Below are positions 23,943 through 34,672 of a stretch of DNA of 64,000 nt, in pieces. A program made the position numbers and the translations under genes. The notes below the pieces were generated by a model. It did no database searches. It saw only the letters and a program-made list of their open reading frames with translations, and was not told the origin of the DNA. Positions within the stretch are counted from its first letter, which is position 1, and each line of letters starts with the position of its first letter. Origin of the DNA: Eumeta japonica (lineage: Eukaryota > Arthropoda > Insecta > Lepidoptera > Psychidae); assembly GCA_005406025.1 (NCBI GenBank), contig BGZK01000012.1, forward strand, positions 1,265,550 to 1,329,549, given 5' to 3'.

Positions 23943-24375
23943 TTAAGCGCAGGGATCAGGACCTCATTATGGACAGCCAAACGCGCTTGTCATGAGATAC
24001 TTTTATTATTCATAATAGCAAACAAGACCCCATTTGCTTTATTTTTGGAATTCACTCTCCTTTTAATATCGCAATATATATATATATATTCAGTTATTCT
24101 TTCATTTCATACAGTCGTGCTTTCTCTTCTTTCAAACGTCATGACTTTATTCATTTTACATTTGAGACATAGCTCATCCATTTTTAGTCCACACTCATAT
24201 TTTTTCAAATCAAAAAAAGTCAGCTATCCTAGAATAGCTGAATAGTTTGCAGATATCACACTAGTTAGTGTATGCCGCGTTTGTTCTAACGTAGGCACAG
24301 TTGCCTTTATGTAGAGATCGCAATGCCATTATCGATCCGCTATTCATACCATGCATGGATAGGGAACTACAGTTA
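23943..24375 (-). pseudogene. RTE-type LINE scrap (copy 3), minus strand
   Basis: Reading the minus strand gives LSMHGMNSGSIMALRSLHKG, DLKKYECGLKMDELCLKC, MTFERRESTT and, near the left end, a segment nearly identical to 14633-14710 of copy 2. The YADD box and the DNA around it are deleted, since DELCLKC runs straight to MNKVMTFERR. It abuts the 3' tail of the second RTE element at 23942, so the two retroelements lie tail to tail. A plus-strand open frame over it is only a shadow. Confidence 0.85.
24072..24087. repeat. Short TA tract inside RTE copy 3
   Basis: Eight TA units inserted or expanded inside the RTE scrap. Confidence 0.9.
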
Positions 24376-25467
24376 GGCGTGTAGCTACGTTAGTCAGACT
24401 GCAAATATATAAATAACAGGCACTCTGCTATCTTCACACATACGGCACAAATTAAACCAAACAGGCTTGATAAATGATTTTTGAATGTTTGACAGCTTAC
24501 ACAAATATGAATTCAGCTAATAACTGACCCGCAACACAGTCTATTGTTTGATGCACCCGGTCGTATCATGATGTTATTGCCCCTTCGATGATGTCGCATA
24601 CTTCACGATACAATAAGGCTCGTTACTCTTCATACACTCGAGCACGGAAACGGTAATGTTAATTACAATTATTATTCTCTCTAAACTGAGTAATAACTTC
24701 AATTTCGTTGCATTCTCACTAAACAAGCTTCTCAATGAAACATTGATCTCGTTTGGGCTTTACTATTTAAAATAGTAATTTTCTTGTAATTATTCATTAC
24801 ATTTCGAAAGATAATTAAATAAAGATTTCCACACTGGAGGTCGAAGCGGGCATTTGATATATGACAATGTCAAGTGATGTGTATTACCCGTCAATTTCCT
24901 TTGTGATTATAAATTTAGTGATGATCTCAATAAACTAGTGATTCCTAGGAGAATTGCCGTGAACAGTTATAATATTGTAAAAATACAGTATATAACTCGA
25001 CCTTAATATTTTTTGCCATTGTTGTCACATTCAAATCTAACAAATGAAAAAAACATATTACCACAAAAATACTTTTTACGACAGATTTATTCACAGTTCA
25101 AATTAATTAATGAGATTTAAATATCTTAAATATTTTTGATTCGGTTAAATCAATACAAGAAAATAAAACAGTTGATAACGGGCGTTAAAAAAGTGATGAT
25201 TGACATTATACTTTCTTATTCAAGTCGAAAAAATGTTAATACATTCAGAATTATTCGAATCGAACATCGGTGAATATAAAAAGGCTGCTATCGTTAAAAG
25301 TGTTGAATTACGTTAAATATAAGTATAAATAGTTATTTCTCCCGAGAAAAGAGATTCTTTATCATTAGAAATAAAAATATATTGGTTATAATTATAGTAC
25401 AAAAGTAACTTTAATTAAAATTATCAAATTATTGTTTTCATACTATAATATTTTATATACATTTTCT
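24376..25467. other. AT-rich non-coding stretch
   Basis: No gene is recognised. A short palindrome TACTATTTAAAATAGTA lies near 24760-24776. Confidence 0.45.
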
Positions 25468-25860
25468 ATACGCTTATGTACGGCAGTGAAAGTTGGATGT
25501 AACAGAAGAAACAGGAAATTAGAATTAATAAATACAGTGGAGATCGATCCCGGCGCAGTATGTGTGGATTGTGTTTAAAAGATACCATAATGATGTCAGA
25601 GAACAGTATAGTTTGAAAGATGATGCGGTGACTAGAGTTGAGAAAGGTATGTTACGGCGGTTTGGCCATCTGGGGAGGATGAATAAAAATACATTGACGA
25701 AACTAATCTATAAAGCGAATGTGTTTGATGGAAGGGTCGGCGATGGTTGACCAAGAAGATGTTACGCAGAGCAAACTGGCAAAGATTGTGGCCATTTGTA
25801 AACCTGCTGTCCGCGACTTATGAAAAATATCAACAGTGTAAGAAACATTCAAACCCACCG
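25468..25860 (+). pseudogene. RTE-type LINE scrap (copy 4)
   Basis: The text LMYGSESWM, stop, QKKQEIRINKY, then RSMCGLCLKD and further KVCYGGLAIWGG-like frames matches the C-terminal block of copy 2. The frame 25562-25750 recovers VTRVEKGMLRRFGHLGRMNK well. A degraded GRPRRSYADQ-like region follows to about 25850. Stops and frameshifts show it is dead. It is 5' truncated, as is usual for LINE insertions. Confidence 0.85.
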
Positions 25861-26184
25861 CTTTCTGATGCCTGTATATGTATTTGTTTGTTAATAAAGA
25901 AACGTTTGTTGTGGCGGTTAGAATACAACAAACAGAACTATACAGGTAGACGCTACATCACTATATCGCAGATTATAATCATAGCGATCTGCCATGCATT
26001 TCTATCGAGTCTGTTGATTCGAAAACAAAGTGATTGATTTATTTTGCGTGGTGCATTTTATACCCTAACGTATTTCAGACTTGATAAGCATACAAAATTT
26101 AGGAAAACATTTAATGTTATAGACTTATGAAAAAGTTTAATTATGGCAGAGCCATTCTGAGGTGAACTCACGAAAATCGTTCGG

Positions 26185-26465
26185 CTCGACCGGACACACT
26201 CTCACAGAAGATAGACGTTAAGTAACAGCTTCCGCTGTTTCCTTTCGTCCAGTAAGTGAGAATTTCGGTGTATTACTCCCACTCTATGGCCCCACGCACG
26301 CCTCCATCGGCCTATTTTCCCCTCCATCAGATATCTTATTCCTACCCAAGAGACCGGTAATGCACCGATGACTCTTTTGGGGTTGCGAGTGTCCATGGGC
26401 GGCGGTGCCCACCTGCTTTCTGGTGGCTCACATGCTTGTTTGTTCTTAGATATGTGATATAGCAT
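26185..26465 (+). mobile_element. Dispersed lepidopteran repeat (SINE or LINE 3' end), copy A
   Basis: The body AACAGCTTCCGCTGTTTC, GGCCCCACGCACGCC and GTGTCCATGGGCGGCGGTGC, followed by CACATGCTTGTTTG, matches a very abundant lepidopteran repeat as I remember it. A second copy lies in reverse at 45335-45548. Minus-strand open frames here have no protein meaning. Confidence 0.75.
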
Positions 26466-26685
26466 ATATCAATCTGGCTCTACTTGATTGCGAATGATAC
26501 GATATCTGTTGTCTGGGATTTGCGAGTGAAGTTATCCCAGATATGTTATTTATTTATCAACTTCATGGTGTTAAAATTTTTCTGAGCGCGCAATGTGTTC
26601 GTGAGGATAGTGGATATATCCTAAAAAAATTTAAAGAAAATTTCAATATTGTGCAGTCGAACGAATGTGTGTATTGCATGTGGGG

Positions 26686-26770
26686 GATGTATTTGTGTGC
26701 ATAAGTGTGCGTGCGTGTGTATTTGTGTGTGCGTTTGTGTGTGTTCGTGTATGTGAGTGGAGTGTGAGTC
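26686..26770 (+). repeat. Cryptic GT microsatellite
   Basis: Imperfect GTGTGC, GTGT and TTGTGT units. It generates two overlapping minus-strand frames rich in His and Thr, which are artefacts. Confidence 0.9.
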
Positions 26771-26844
26771 TAGATAAGCCGTTGTTGTGTGTGACAGGCA
26801 TTGTGCGTTCGGCGGGACCATATCTCAAAGACACGCGCTTGTAA

Positions 26845-27110
26845 TTAAGTAGACAATGCCGGTTCATATTCGGCGCGCGGCATTGTCCCGGCCGGTTATC
26901 TCGCCGGAGTCTTTTCGGCTTTGTGCGGACGAGGCCGGCCCTCCGCGACGATTTGTTTCATTTATAAGTGTTTATTAGAAACGAGCGCCTTCTCTCGGAT
27001 TGCGCCGTCGCGAACGACGACGCGTGAGCCTGATGACGTCATTATGCCGCCGTTTCAGGCGTTAATTTGATGTATTTAGACGTCAAAACGATATTTGTTC
27101 AGTTAGCTGG
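26845..27110. promoter_or_regulatory. GC-rich island, candidate regulatory block
   Basis: A sharp rise in GC and CpG content includes GGCGCGCGGCATTGTCCCGG and later GACGACGCGTGAGCCTGATG. It contains TGACGTCA (CREB/ATF-type palindrome) at about 27033-27040. No coding frame fits. It is one of the more striking islands. Regulatory function is inferred. Confidence 0.4.
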
Positions 27111-27893
27111 CGAGATTGTAATGTCTATTATTTGCTATAATGTACAAAGTAATAGTATATTGTACAAAGTAAGTAAGACGCAAGGATCTTCATTGAAATA
27201 TATGGTAAATACCTATTATTGAAATACACATACTAGAAACTTTTGTATAATTAAACAATATTGTTTTTTGATAGATGAAAGAAATTTATTATATTTGAAA
27301 AATTTGTCAGATCCCAAGGCAACGAAATATTCATACTCGTCTTAAAAATCAAAATAACACTTAATTTTCATACTTTAAAACTATATTTCAGATAAATATA
27401 TTTTTTTTATAAAAAGTTTCTATACCATACGTTAAGGATTCTAAATGAACTGGAAAAATATTGTGTCTTTCATATTATGCACTAAAATGAAAATGATACT
27501 GTCTGAATATTCTTACAAGTGCGAATAACGAAAACAAAATAAATAAATATCTGAAAAACTATTATTTAATACTCCCGGACAGGCGACAGGTGACAGGTCA
27601 TATTAAATTTCTATAGGGCCTGTGCACGAAATATAGAGCCAGTACTTTGAAATTCACGTACTTTGGTGATAAATTTATGAGTAAAACTGGCAAATATATT
27701 GCAGTATTTAATAGAAAAATGAAAAAAATGAAAAAAAAAATTAAACATTGTTCTCGATTCACAGTATTTTAATCGAATTTGAGATAGTAACGATTCAATC
27801 AATGAATAAATATTGGAATCCGGGTGTGAATCAAACATGTCGGAAATAAAATATTTAAATAGCCAAGTAAACGTAACCGATATAGTTGTATTA
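27111..27893. other. AT-rich non-coding stretch
   Basis: A direct duplication of TGTACAAAGTAA lies near 27141-27172. No gene is recognised. Confidence 0.45.
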
Positions 27894-28148
27894 TAGGGGG
27901 GTGATTCTCGGGTTATGTGCCGTGTGAAGTTAAAATCTCATGTGACATTGGTCAACATTTAACGAAAACAGTAATTCGTATTACCAGATGTCTAGTGAGG
28001 CATTTAACTGCGCACCTAGGCATTCAATATGTGGTGTAAGAGGTTAAGGAGAACACGGATTGATGTTTTCGTCAAGTACTCATTCGTCAATTTTTACTTT
28101 GTCACATGAGACATTAAGTAGTATGACCGTGAAATTGTCTCCCAGGGA
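27894..28148 (+). mobile_element. MITE-like repeat, copy A
   Basis: It shares ordered blocks with 37372-37612: AACGAAAACNGTAAT, GCGNACCTAGG and AAGTACTCATTCGTCAATTTTTACT-like text. Its left end GGGGGTGATTCTCGGGTT and its right end GACCGTGAAATTGTCTCCC are roughly inverted. The subterminal TCTCATGTGACA and TGTCACATGAGA are perfectly inverted. There is no coding capacity, and the size of about 250 bp fits a non-autonomous DNA transposon. Confidence 0.7.
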
Positions 28149-28839
28149 ATTCGCACCTCTGACCAAGATATTAACCATTTTTCTATGAACTATCAAAAAT
28201 ACTCAGCAAAAGGTAATAAAGCATCACTGATTAATAGACTTTACGTATCGGAATCGATGTATTTGCATATCCTGTTTCATGAAAAGCCATTGTGAAAAAT
28301 GTATTTAAATAAAGCACAATAAACAGCAATGCATTCGTTGCAATCATTATAAATAAATAATATTATATTATAAATAATAAAATAAAACTTTTAATTTGTT
28401 ATTTATAACAATTATTAAGCTACCATATGCTGTGGACGTACATACTAGGACATTATGTAGTTCACTGTGAGGGAGGGTTAAGATCGGCAACGGACGAAAC
28501 GGGTATTAGAATAGAGTGCAGGATTAGGGTTGGAGATGATCATTGTTAAATTTTAATTTAAGCATAGGTAAGCGGGCGGGAAACGCTTAGTCAATAATGT
28601 ATTCAATATGAAATAATGGAGCATACGTTTTTTGAAGCGGTCTTATCAAATGCAATGGATGGAACCTAGATGTTTTATACGAATCCTAAGCGTAATATAA
28701 ATTTAAAATATATTCGCACATCTACAATTTAGTTAAAATCAGGCTTATAGTTAAATTATTACACGTAGAAAGAAAATTCTGTGTTAAGTTGGATAATATT
28801 TCAAGCTTGTAAAATTAAAAGGATGGAATTTATTCTAAG
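28149..28839. other. AT-rich non-coding stretch
   Basis: No gene or repeat is recognised. Confidence 0.4.
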
Positions 28840-29210
28840 CCCACGCGGGATAACAGTGGGTGAAAATTATAGTGCTTGTTTATAATATCACATCTTTTTT
28901 AGGGGAAAATTGCTCTTCGAACCAGTGGTAGATATATAAACTATGATGACGTATTTCAAGTGTACTGTAATATATATTGTAATATGTAATATATACTGTA
29001 ATATGACTAGCGGTCATCCACCCGCTTCGCTAGGCATTATGGTCAGTCTACAGAATTCAAGAAGTGAGTGGCATAAAACTATTTATAAAGGATTCCGCGT
29101 CGGACTGCCAAGTCGCATGTCGATAAGCTCAGTAGTTTTTAAATGGTGCAAGTACACTTCACAGGTAAATATAAATCTATGAAATAAAGATGTTTTGAGT
29201 TTTGAATTCT
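28840..29210 (+). mobile_element. Jockey-type LINE 3' tail with inner insertion
   Basis: The phrases ATTGCTCTTCGAACCAGTGG and TATTTCAAGTGTACTGTAAT, and a final AAATAAAGATGTTTTGAG (about 29179-29196), match the 3' end of the Jockey element at 2866-3765. Between about 29007 and 29165 the phrase GACTAGCGGTCATCCACCCG starts what looks like a second dispersed repeat of a common lepidopteran type. The tail is therefore split by a nested insertion. Confidence 0.65.
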
Positions 29211-29226
29211 TACTTTAGTTCTCTTT

Positions 29227-29258
29227 GAATTGCTATCCCGAGTCCGGGATAGCAATTC
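29227..29258. repeat. Perfect palindrome, 14-base arms
   Basis: GAATTGCTATCCCG and CGGGATAGCAATTC are perfectly complementary around a 4-base loop. It lies just downstream of the Jockey tail. Confidence 0.97.
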
Positions 29259-29875
29259 GGGAATGCTGCAGGACTCCTACGTTTCGGTTACGTAAACGAT
29301 GAAGCAAATTTGTTTCGAGTTTTAAATTTGTGATTTGAGTTAAGGATTGACAGGTGTTAAGTTTTCACCTCTGAATTTTTACTGAACTCCGCAATGAAAG
29401 TTTGGTGATGTGTTCAATAGCCTCCATACGTACTTACGTTAAGTTTGTCTCTTTGTGGCGCTTTGTAGTCGTTATAGAAGAAAAATGTTTTTGTCATGGA
29501 AACAGGTGAAAGAAAAAGCAAAATTTTATTTCTATTTTTTATTTTTATCTAAAAGTACACAAAACAAATTACAACCATTATAAAATTGTATGGAAAGATA
29601 TGATAAATATATAAGTTGATCTAGACCATAATCCTTAAATATATGTATATAGCATGCTTAGAACTAAAGTATACACAACAAAATAAACTAAATAAAAAAG
29701 AGAAAACAAAAAATATACAAAAAAAAAATAAAATTGTAAAATGAAATAAAGCACATACAATCCTATATTATACTACGTATACTGCGTTTGAAAGCGGTAG
29801 GTCTGCAATAAAACACATCAACATCATCCGCGCTAGCGTCGGCCGTTAGGTCGTTGTGCAGACGGGTCATTCTGG

Positions 29876-30214
29876 TTATGGGATTGTAAAAGGACGTATT
29901 GTTTTTGTAGGTTTGCAATGAAAATGCCTGAATGTTAGAAATTCATGAAGAGTATTAAAATTCAGCAATGATAATAATGTGGGCGAGTCTATCGAGGAGT
30001 GTATAATTGTGTGTAGACAAATTAGATATATTTGCTTACGACGTGTTTCCAGTGATTGCACTTTAAATGAAGAGCATCTTACAGAATAGTCAGCGAAGAA
30101 GCGGCAAAGGTTCTGATGAAAAGACAAGATTTTGATACACTTTCTTTGTACACTTTCAATGTACTTAATATGAGTATTGTAGTGAGGAGACCATATTGAA
30201 CTACCATATTTCAA
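29876..30214 (-). pseudogene. Jockey C-terminal domain fragment
   Basis: A 113-codon frame with LEYGSxIWSP-type text (MKYGSSIWSPHYNTHIKYIE) and HWKHV/LETRRKQIYLICLHTII text typical of the region after the RT thumb. It runs to a stop at the left end. The ATG is internal to the original polyprotein. Confidence 0.88.
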
Positions 30215-30992
30215 GACATTTTTAATAAGGCTATGATATATACTTAAAAACTGTAATATTTTTTGAATTCTATTGTTGACTTTACGACGAATACAAGCAG
30301 CATATTAGCCTTTTTGACAGTGTAATCATAATGTGACCGGTAGGTAAGCTTATCATCAAAAATAATACCAAGATCCTTGACTACAAATTAACGTTGTTGT
30401 ATAGAATCTGAAAGTTTCTATTCGTAAATTATGTTGTTGATTTTGTGAGTAAAATAGATTACAAAGTACTTGCTAATATGAAGGACCATTTTATTTGTTG
30501 AGCACCAAGCATATAGTACGTCCAAAATTTTTTGAAGAGCAGTACAATCGCTTATATTCCGAATAGGGGCGAATATCTTAAGATTATCAGCCTATAGGAG
30601 AGACATGCATGACAAGTGAGCAATAAGGTTATTAATAAACATAATAAAGAGGATAGGACCCAAGTGTGAGCCTTGAAGAACTCTAGAACCTACGAGTATT
30701 GGCGCTGAAGTATAACTCTTAATAATAACTAATTGGCTCCTATTCTAAAGATAAGAACAAATCCATCTGTATAGACTACCGTGAATGCTATAAAATTACA
30801 GTTTATTGTACAAAATTAAGTGATTCAATTTATCGAACGCTTTCAAAAAAATCCGTGTGTAGCGTGTCAATTTGTCTGCGTATAGCAAATTTATTACAAA
30901 GAAAACTTTTATATTCAAGCAGGTTGGTTATAGTAGACCAATGCTTTACGAAACCATGTGGTTTCGAAAACAATATATTTTTTGAATTGATT

Positions 30993-31190
30993 TTAAATAT
31001 TAGCGTATATTAAACTTTTAAATAACTTAGCAAAACGTGACAATATGCTGATAGGACGATAATTTTCGCATTTAGATTTGTCACCAGATTTGTGAACGGG
31101 GATAATATGCGCTGTCTTCCAATATAAAGTTTCCAGACGATAGCCATTTATAAAATAGTAGAGATAGTGGTACACATAACACCTCTGCAC
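30993..31190 (-). pseudogene. Jockey RT fingers fragment
   Basis: The frame holds AHIIPVHKSGDKSKCENYRP, the RT motif 1 to 2 region found in all Jockey LINEs. The first codons are from a shifted reading, because the upstream homology (CAEVLCVPLSLLFYK) lies in another frame. Confidence 0.9.
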
Positions 31191-31450
31191 ACCTTTGCAT
31201 AAGGAAAATTGGGATACCGTCAGGTCCAGGACCTTTATTCTTATTAAGCTGCTTAATTTTCTTTAAAACTTCGTTTCCAGAGAAACAATGTTCGCCAGTG
31301 CATCGCTACTAGTGGTATTGCTGTCTAGATAGCTATCAAGCCCATCAACAGTGTCTTTGTCATAAACTGATCCAAAGTAGTCTGAAAATAGCTTACAGAC
31401 ACGATGATCATTGTGTAATGTTCGGTCACAATAATTCAATATGTAGATCG

Positions 31451-31892
31451 TTAAACATTATATTGAAACAAAAAATATAGATATATCTTCTAAGATTTTT
31501 ACAGCTTGATAAGTTTCTCAACCGAAATACGGGATATGATTAATGTTAAAATTAGAAATCTATGAAAAATCTTGATCATAATCTATACTTTGTTACCTAT
31601 AGGTGAGAAGTCACCTGATCTGGTCTGATACGTCTAAACGTAAATAGGCAACAGCTAGTGATGTGCGAGATCAAAGTTTGTGTATAGCAATAGTGCTAGT
31701 GTCTGCTCAATAACTATATTATTTAATTTTTTTGCTACTCTTTATTTCTTTCGGATGGAATATAAAAGCAAACCTAGAAACTTTTTATGTTTCCGTCTGT
31801 ATGTAATTTCAAAAAACAAAGAAAACAAAAATATTTTAAAGAAGCTTTTGTTACTTTTTAATAAAAAAAAAACGAAAAAGATGGAAATAATT
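31451..31892. other. AT-rich non-coding stretch
   Basis: No recognised gene. A 71-codon frame at 31680-31895 is Lys/Asn-rich and AT-driven. Confidence 0.4.
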
Positions 31893-33176
31893 TAATTCTG
31901 ATAAGAAAAATATACCATTTTATAAGTATATTATATCACATTTTTAAAAATAAAAGCGTCTTACATTCATTGAAAAAGAGAATATAAAAAAAAGAAGATG
32001 CATAGTCCCGCGCTCAAAAAGGGCGGCATTCTGTGTAGTTTTGTTGCATCTTCCGTTACGACATCGAAGTGTTCTGTTAAAAAATACAAAAATAGCCCGT
32101 GAAAAGCTATGAAAAAAGATGGTATTTCATATTGTAGAAAAGAAAAATTTAGTTTGTTTATAATAGAAGCTCAATCACGTATTAAAATGAGTATGCGATG
32201 AGTATTTTGTACACCTTTATTTAAAGTAGCATCAACAATCGACATATAAACCAACTTAATAGAAATAGATCTAAGCAACACTTGTCTCGTATTTCTTGTG
32301 TTGTCACATTATTCGGTCGCTTAACAATAGAGACTCTGTTCTTACATTAATGGAGTTGCCTTTTTTATTTATTTTTTTATTGTTTGTTTTATATTTACAC
32401 AAATCTTAAAATTACCTCTAAAAAGAAATTACACAACAAATTAAACATATTCCAAAAATATTTATGTTTATTTTATTTCAATTTGTTTTGTAGCAAATTA
32501 TATAAAAGCATTATGATCATCAAAAATATGTTAATATTTAATTAATCGTCATCTTATTTTATTACATAAATGATAAGAAAATTTTAAATCATTATAATCT
32601 ATACACTTGAGATTTATCAAGTTCTTTAATGTATATTTTTACCGATATAATAAAGTTAAAGATTCGTATTAATTTAAATCTTAACTAATTACTACATTAA
32701 GCTTCATTGTGAAAAAAATATACTATGATTCTTTTCAAACATTCAACCAAAGAACAATATTAAAAATTTAAAATAATATTAAAACCACTCTACTGTTGTC
32801 TTGTTTTAGAACAGCTCGTGTGAATTGTAAAAAATATGACTTATTATCTTCCTATAACAAATTGATAGTTACTTGTTCTCTTTGCATTTCAAAATGAACC
32901 TTAGTTATGATATTTCGGTTCAAATTTTAGATGAAAAAGAATATTCATTCACTTATTTTTCTTTGGTACTGCAAAATAGTATCCTAAAATGTGAGAAAGA
33001 GACATCAGATATGCTTTGGGCCATTTTTCGCCGTGAATACAGTATATGACTGCATCTTCTCTTCTTTTTTATACATAATATGCTCACACCTAATTTATTT
33101 TCCTTGTCAAAATATAACACGCTTTTGTTTAAAAAATGTAGTATGCCTATAAAATGGTACATTTCTTATCAGAATC
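31893..33176. mobile_element. Element bounded by long, imperfect inverted repeats
   Basis: ATTCTGATAAGAAAAATATA (31895 onward) and, in reverse, TACATTTCTTATCAGAAT (ending near 33173) are inverted copies. Homology continues inward for more than 100 bases on each side, including AAAAGCGT and GAAGATGCA blocks. The interior (about 32100-33000) is extremely AT-rich without a recognised frame. It could be a non-autonomous DNA transposon with long terminal repeats, or two copies of one repeat inserted in opposite orientation. A clear target duplication is not evident. Confidence 0.6.
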
Positions 33177-33278
33177 AATTTATTTTTAACTTTTTAGTAT
33201 ATATGGTTCGGAATTTACTACGACGCAGTTCGTAGCGCGCAGTGCAATTTTTCCGTAGCTCGTGATAATTAGTAGTAC

Positions 33279-33655
33279 TCGTTAAGACGAACCATATGAG
33301 CTCAAGCTCGATAGAGTTATATCGTTTTATTATGGAGTTCATATGGCCACCTTCCAGCTCCATCACCAGACCCTGGATACCATTTCAAGGCAAAGAACTC
33401 GTCAAGACGAATGAAACGACCACAAACTCCATGCGGTTGCGACGTTTTATTACAGAGTTCCTACGGCCACCATTCAGCTCCATCATCACATCACCTCAAT
33501 ATCATCATATTTCTGCACTGTCATGCGATATACAAACGTATGTAAAAATTCAGCGCAATCGGAAACCGGGAAGTGGGTCAAATTTAACTTGCAAGGTTTG
33601 ATTACAGACAAACAAATGAAAGTAAATAAAGGCTTGTAATAAAATAGGGGAGAAC
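33279..33655 (+). mobile_element. Dispersed repeat with two 120-bp subunits and a LINE/SINE-like tail
   Basis: CTCGTTAAGACGAA at about 33279 and CTCGTCAAGACGAA at about 33399 start two direct repeats about 120 bases apart. Both contain CGTTTTATTA, GAGTTC and GGCCACC and end in CAGCTCCATCA. A tail follows with CAATCGGAAACCGGGAAGTG and TCAAATTTAACTTGCAAG, which I recognise as a common lepidopteran repeat end, and it closes AGTAAATAAAGGCTTGTAAT. Open frames on either strand are shadows. Confidence 0.7.
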
Positions 33656-34254
33656 CAGATTCATTAAAATATTTTCCCTTTTCTTCTCAATATCGATGAA
33701 GGTGGTTTACCTATTCATTTCACCTTTCCAAATTAGAGTTTTCAAAATATGTCAAACTTCATCGACTTATTCAAATAAACACACCAAATTTTATCATAAA
33801 CGTTCCAATCAATTAGTAGGAGTTTAGCATCATGCACGTATACAAGAATTATATACATAAAGATTTGCTTATCCTTTTGGCTGAGGTAGTATTTTATAGG
33901 GCTTTTGCTCTTACAACCTTCTAGAGGCCTTCTAAGTATAAGATATATGTGGTGTTACGCGTTATTTAAGAGAAATTTCAGATTTTCCATTTTGGCACGA
34001 AGCACTCATACGCTTTACATTAAAATTATTCTTAAATTCCGCATAGATGTGCACTAAAAATCAGCTTAGGACTCATTGTTTACGATCGTTTTCGAGAAAG
34101 TTAGTAATTACATACATAAAAAAATAGACCACTTAGAAAACAATGAAATGTATAATACGCAAAAACTTGTTCGTCAAGCGCGAAAATGGATTCAAAACCA
34201 CTTCAATATAACTCGAGGGCCGTTCGAGTACCAAAATTTTAGTAATTCCAATTA
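33656..34254. other. AT-rich non-coding stretch
   Basis: Nothing recognised. Confidence 0.4.
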
Positions 34255-34672
34255 AACACTTAGCGAAAAACTCGAGTCGAGCGGCGGGAGATAAGAGGCA
34301 ATTCGAGAGGGAAAGCGAGCGGCCGCTCGGGGGGTGGCGGAGAAAGCGGAAAAAAAAACTTTATTCCTTCCATAAAATAGATACAAAGAGGCGAGATTAT
34401 CCGGGGTTTCGGGCGGGCGGCCGCGCCCGCGCCCGCGCCCGCGCCGGCGGGGCGGAAGGCAAACAATCGTCCTTTGTTATCGGTCGCTATTGAAGTCGGG
34501 GTAATTAATAACGCCGACCGTCATTTCGCAGATTCACTCGCGGGCCGAATTGACGGATCACTCGGCCGCGGCGGGCCGGCGGCCGCGGGCGCCCGCCGCC
34601 CGCCTGCCGTACGCGCCATCGCGGGCGAAGGGCCGGCCTCTCTGTGCTTCTATAAGTTGCAGTTCTAACGGA
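34255..34672. promoter_or_regulatory. Very GC-rich CpG island, candidate regulatory element
   Basis: This is the most GC-rich sequence in the window. It has a CGCGCC hexamer array at 34422-34448 and a GGCCGGCGGCCGCGGGCGCC stretch near 34576. Between the two GC-rich blocks lies CCTTTGTTATCGGTC (Sox-like and GATA-like sites) and GGGGTAATTAATAACG (homeodomain-type core). Both strands carry short open frames of low-complexity Gly/Ala/Pro/Arg with no domain. Clustered motifs in a CpG block suggest an enhancer or promoter, but no transcript evidence is visible. Confidence 0.4.
34422..34448 (+). repeat. CGCGCC hexamer microsatellite
   Basis: About four units of CGCGCC-type sequence in the CpG island. 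It is translated as Gly-Ala repeats on the minus strand. Confidence 0.9.

Larger units (their letters stand above)
29530..31450 (-). mobile_element. Jockey-type LINE, second family, minus strand, dead
   Basis: Read on the minus strand from about 31450 downward: DYFGSVYDKDTVDGLDSYLD, LKKIKQLNKNKGPGPDGIP, the open frame 30993-31190 with TAHIIPVHKSGDKSKCENYR, then PISILSRFAKLFKSLIY. Further on come GSHLGPILFIMFINNL and, after a stop, ADNLKIFA, where YADDLKIF is expected. The frame 29876-30214 gives YGSSIWSPHYNTHIKYIESV and the C-terminus. Endonuclease sequence is not seen. The catalytic box is broken (stop in place of Tyr, DD changed to DN). A T-rich 3' region lies near 29520-29760 (A-rich on the minus strand). 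Confidence 0.9.

Noticed and set aside
26621..26867. His/Thr-rich minus-strand frames
   Set aside because: Translations of a GT microsatellite.
34260..34668. Gly/Ala/Pro-rich open frames on both strands in the CpG island
   Set aside because: They follow from extreme GC content and the CGCGCC hexamer; no domain or start context.
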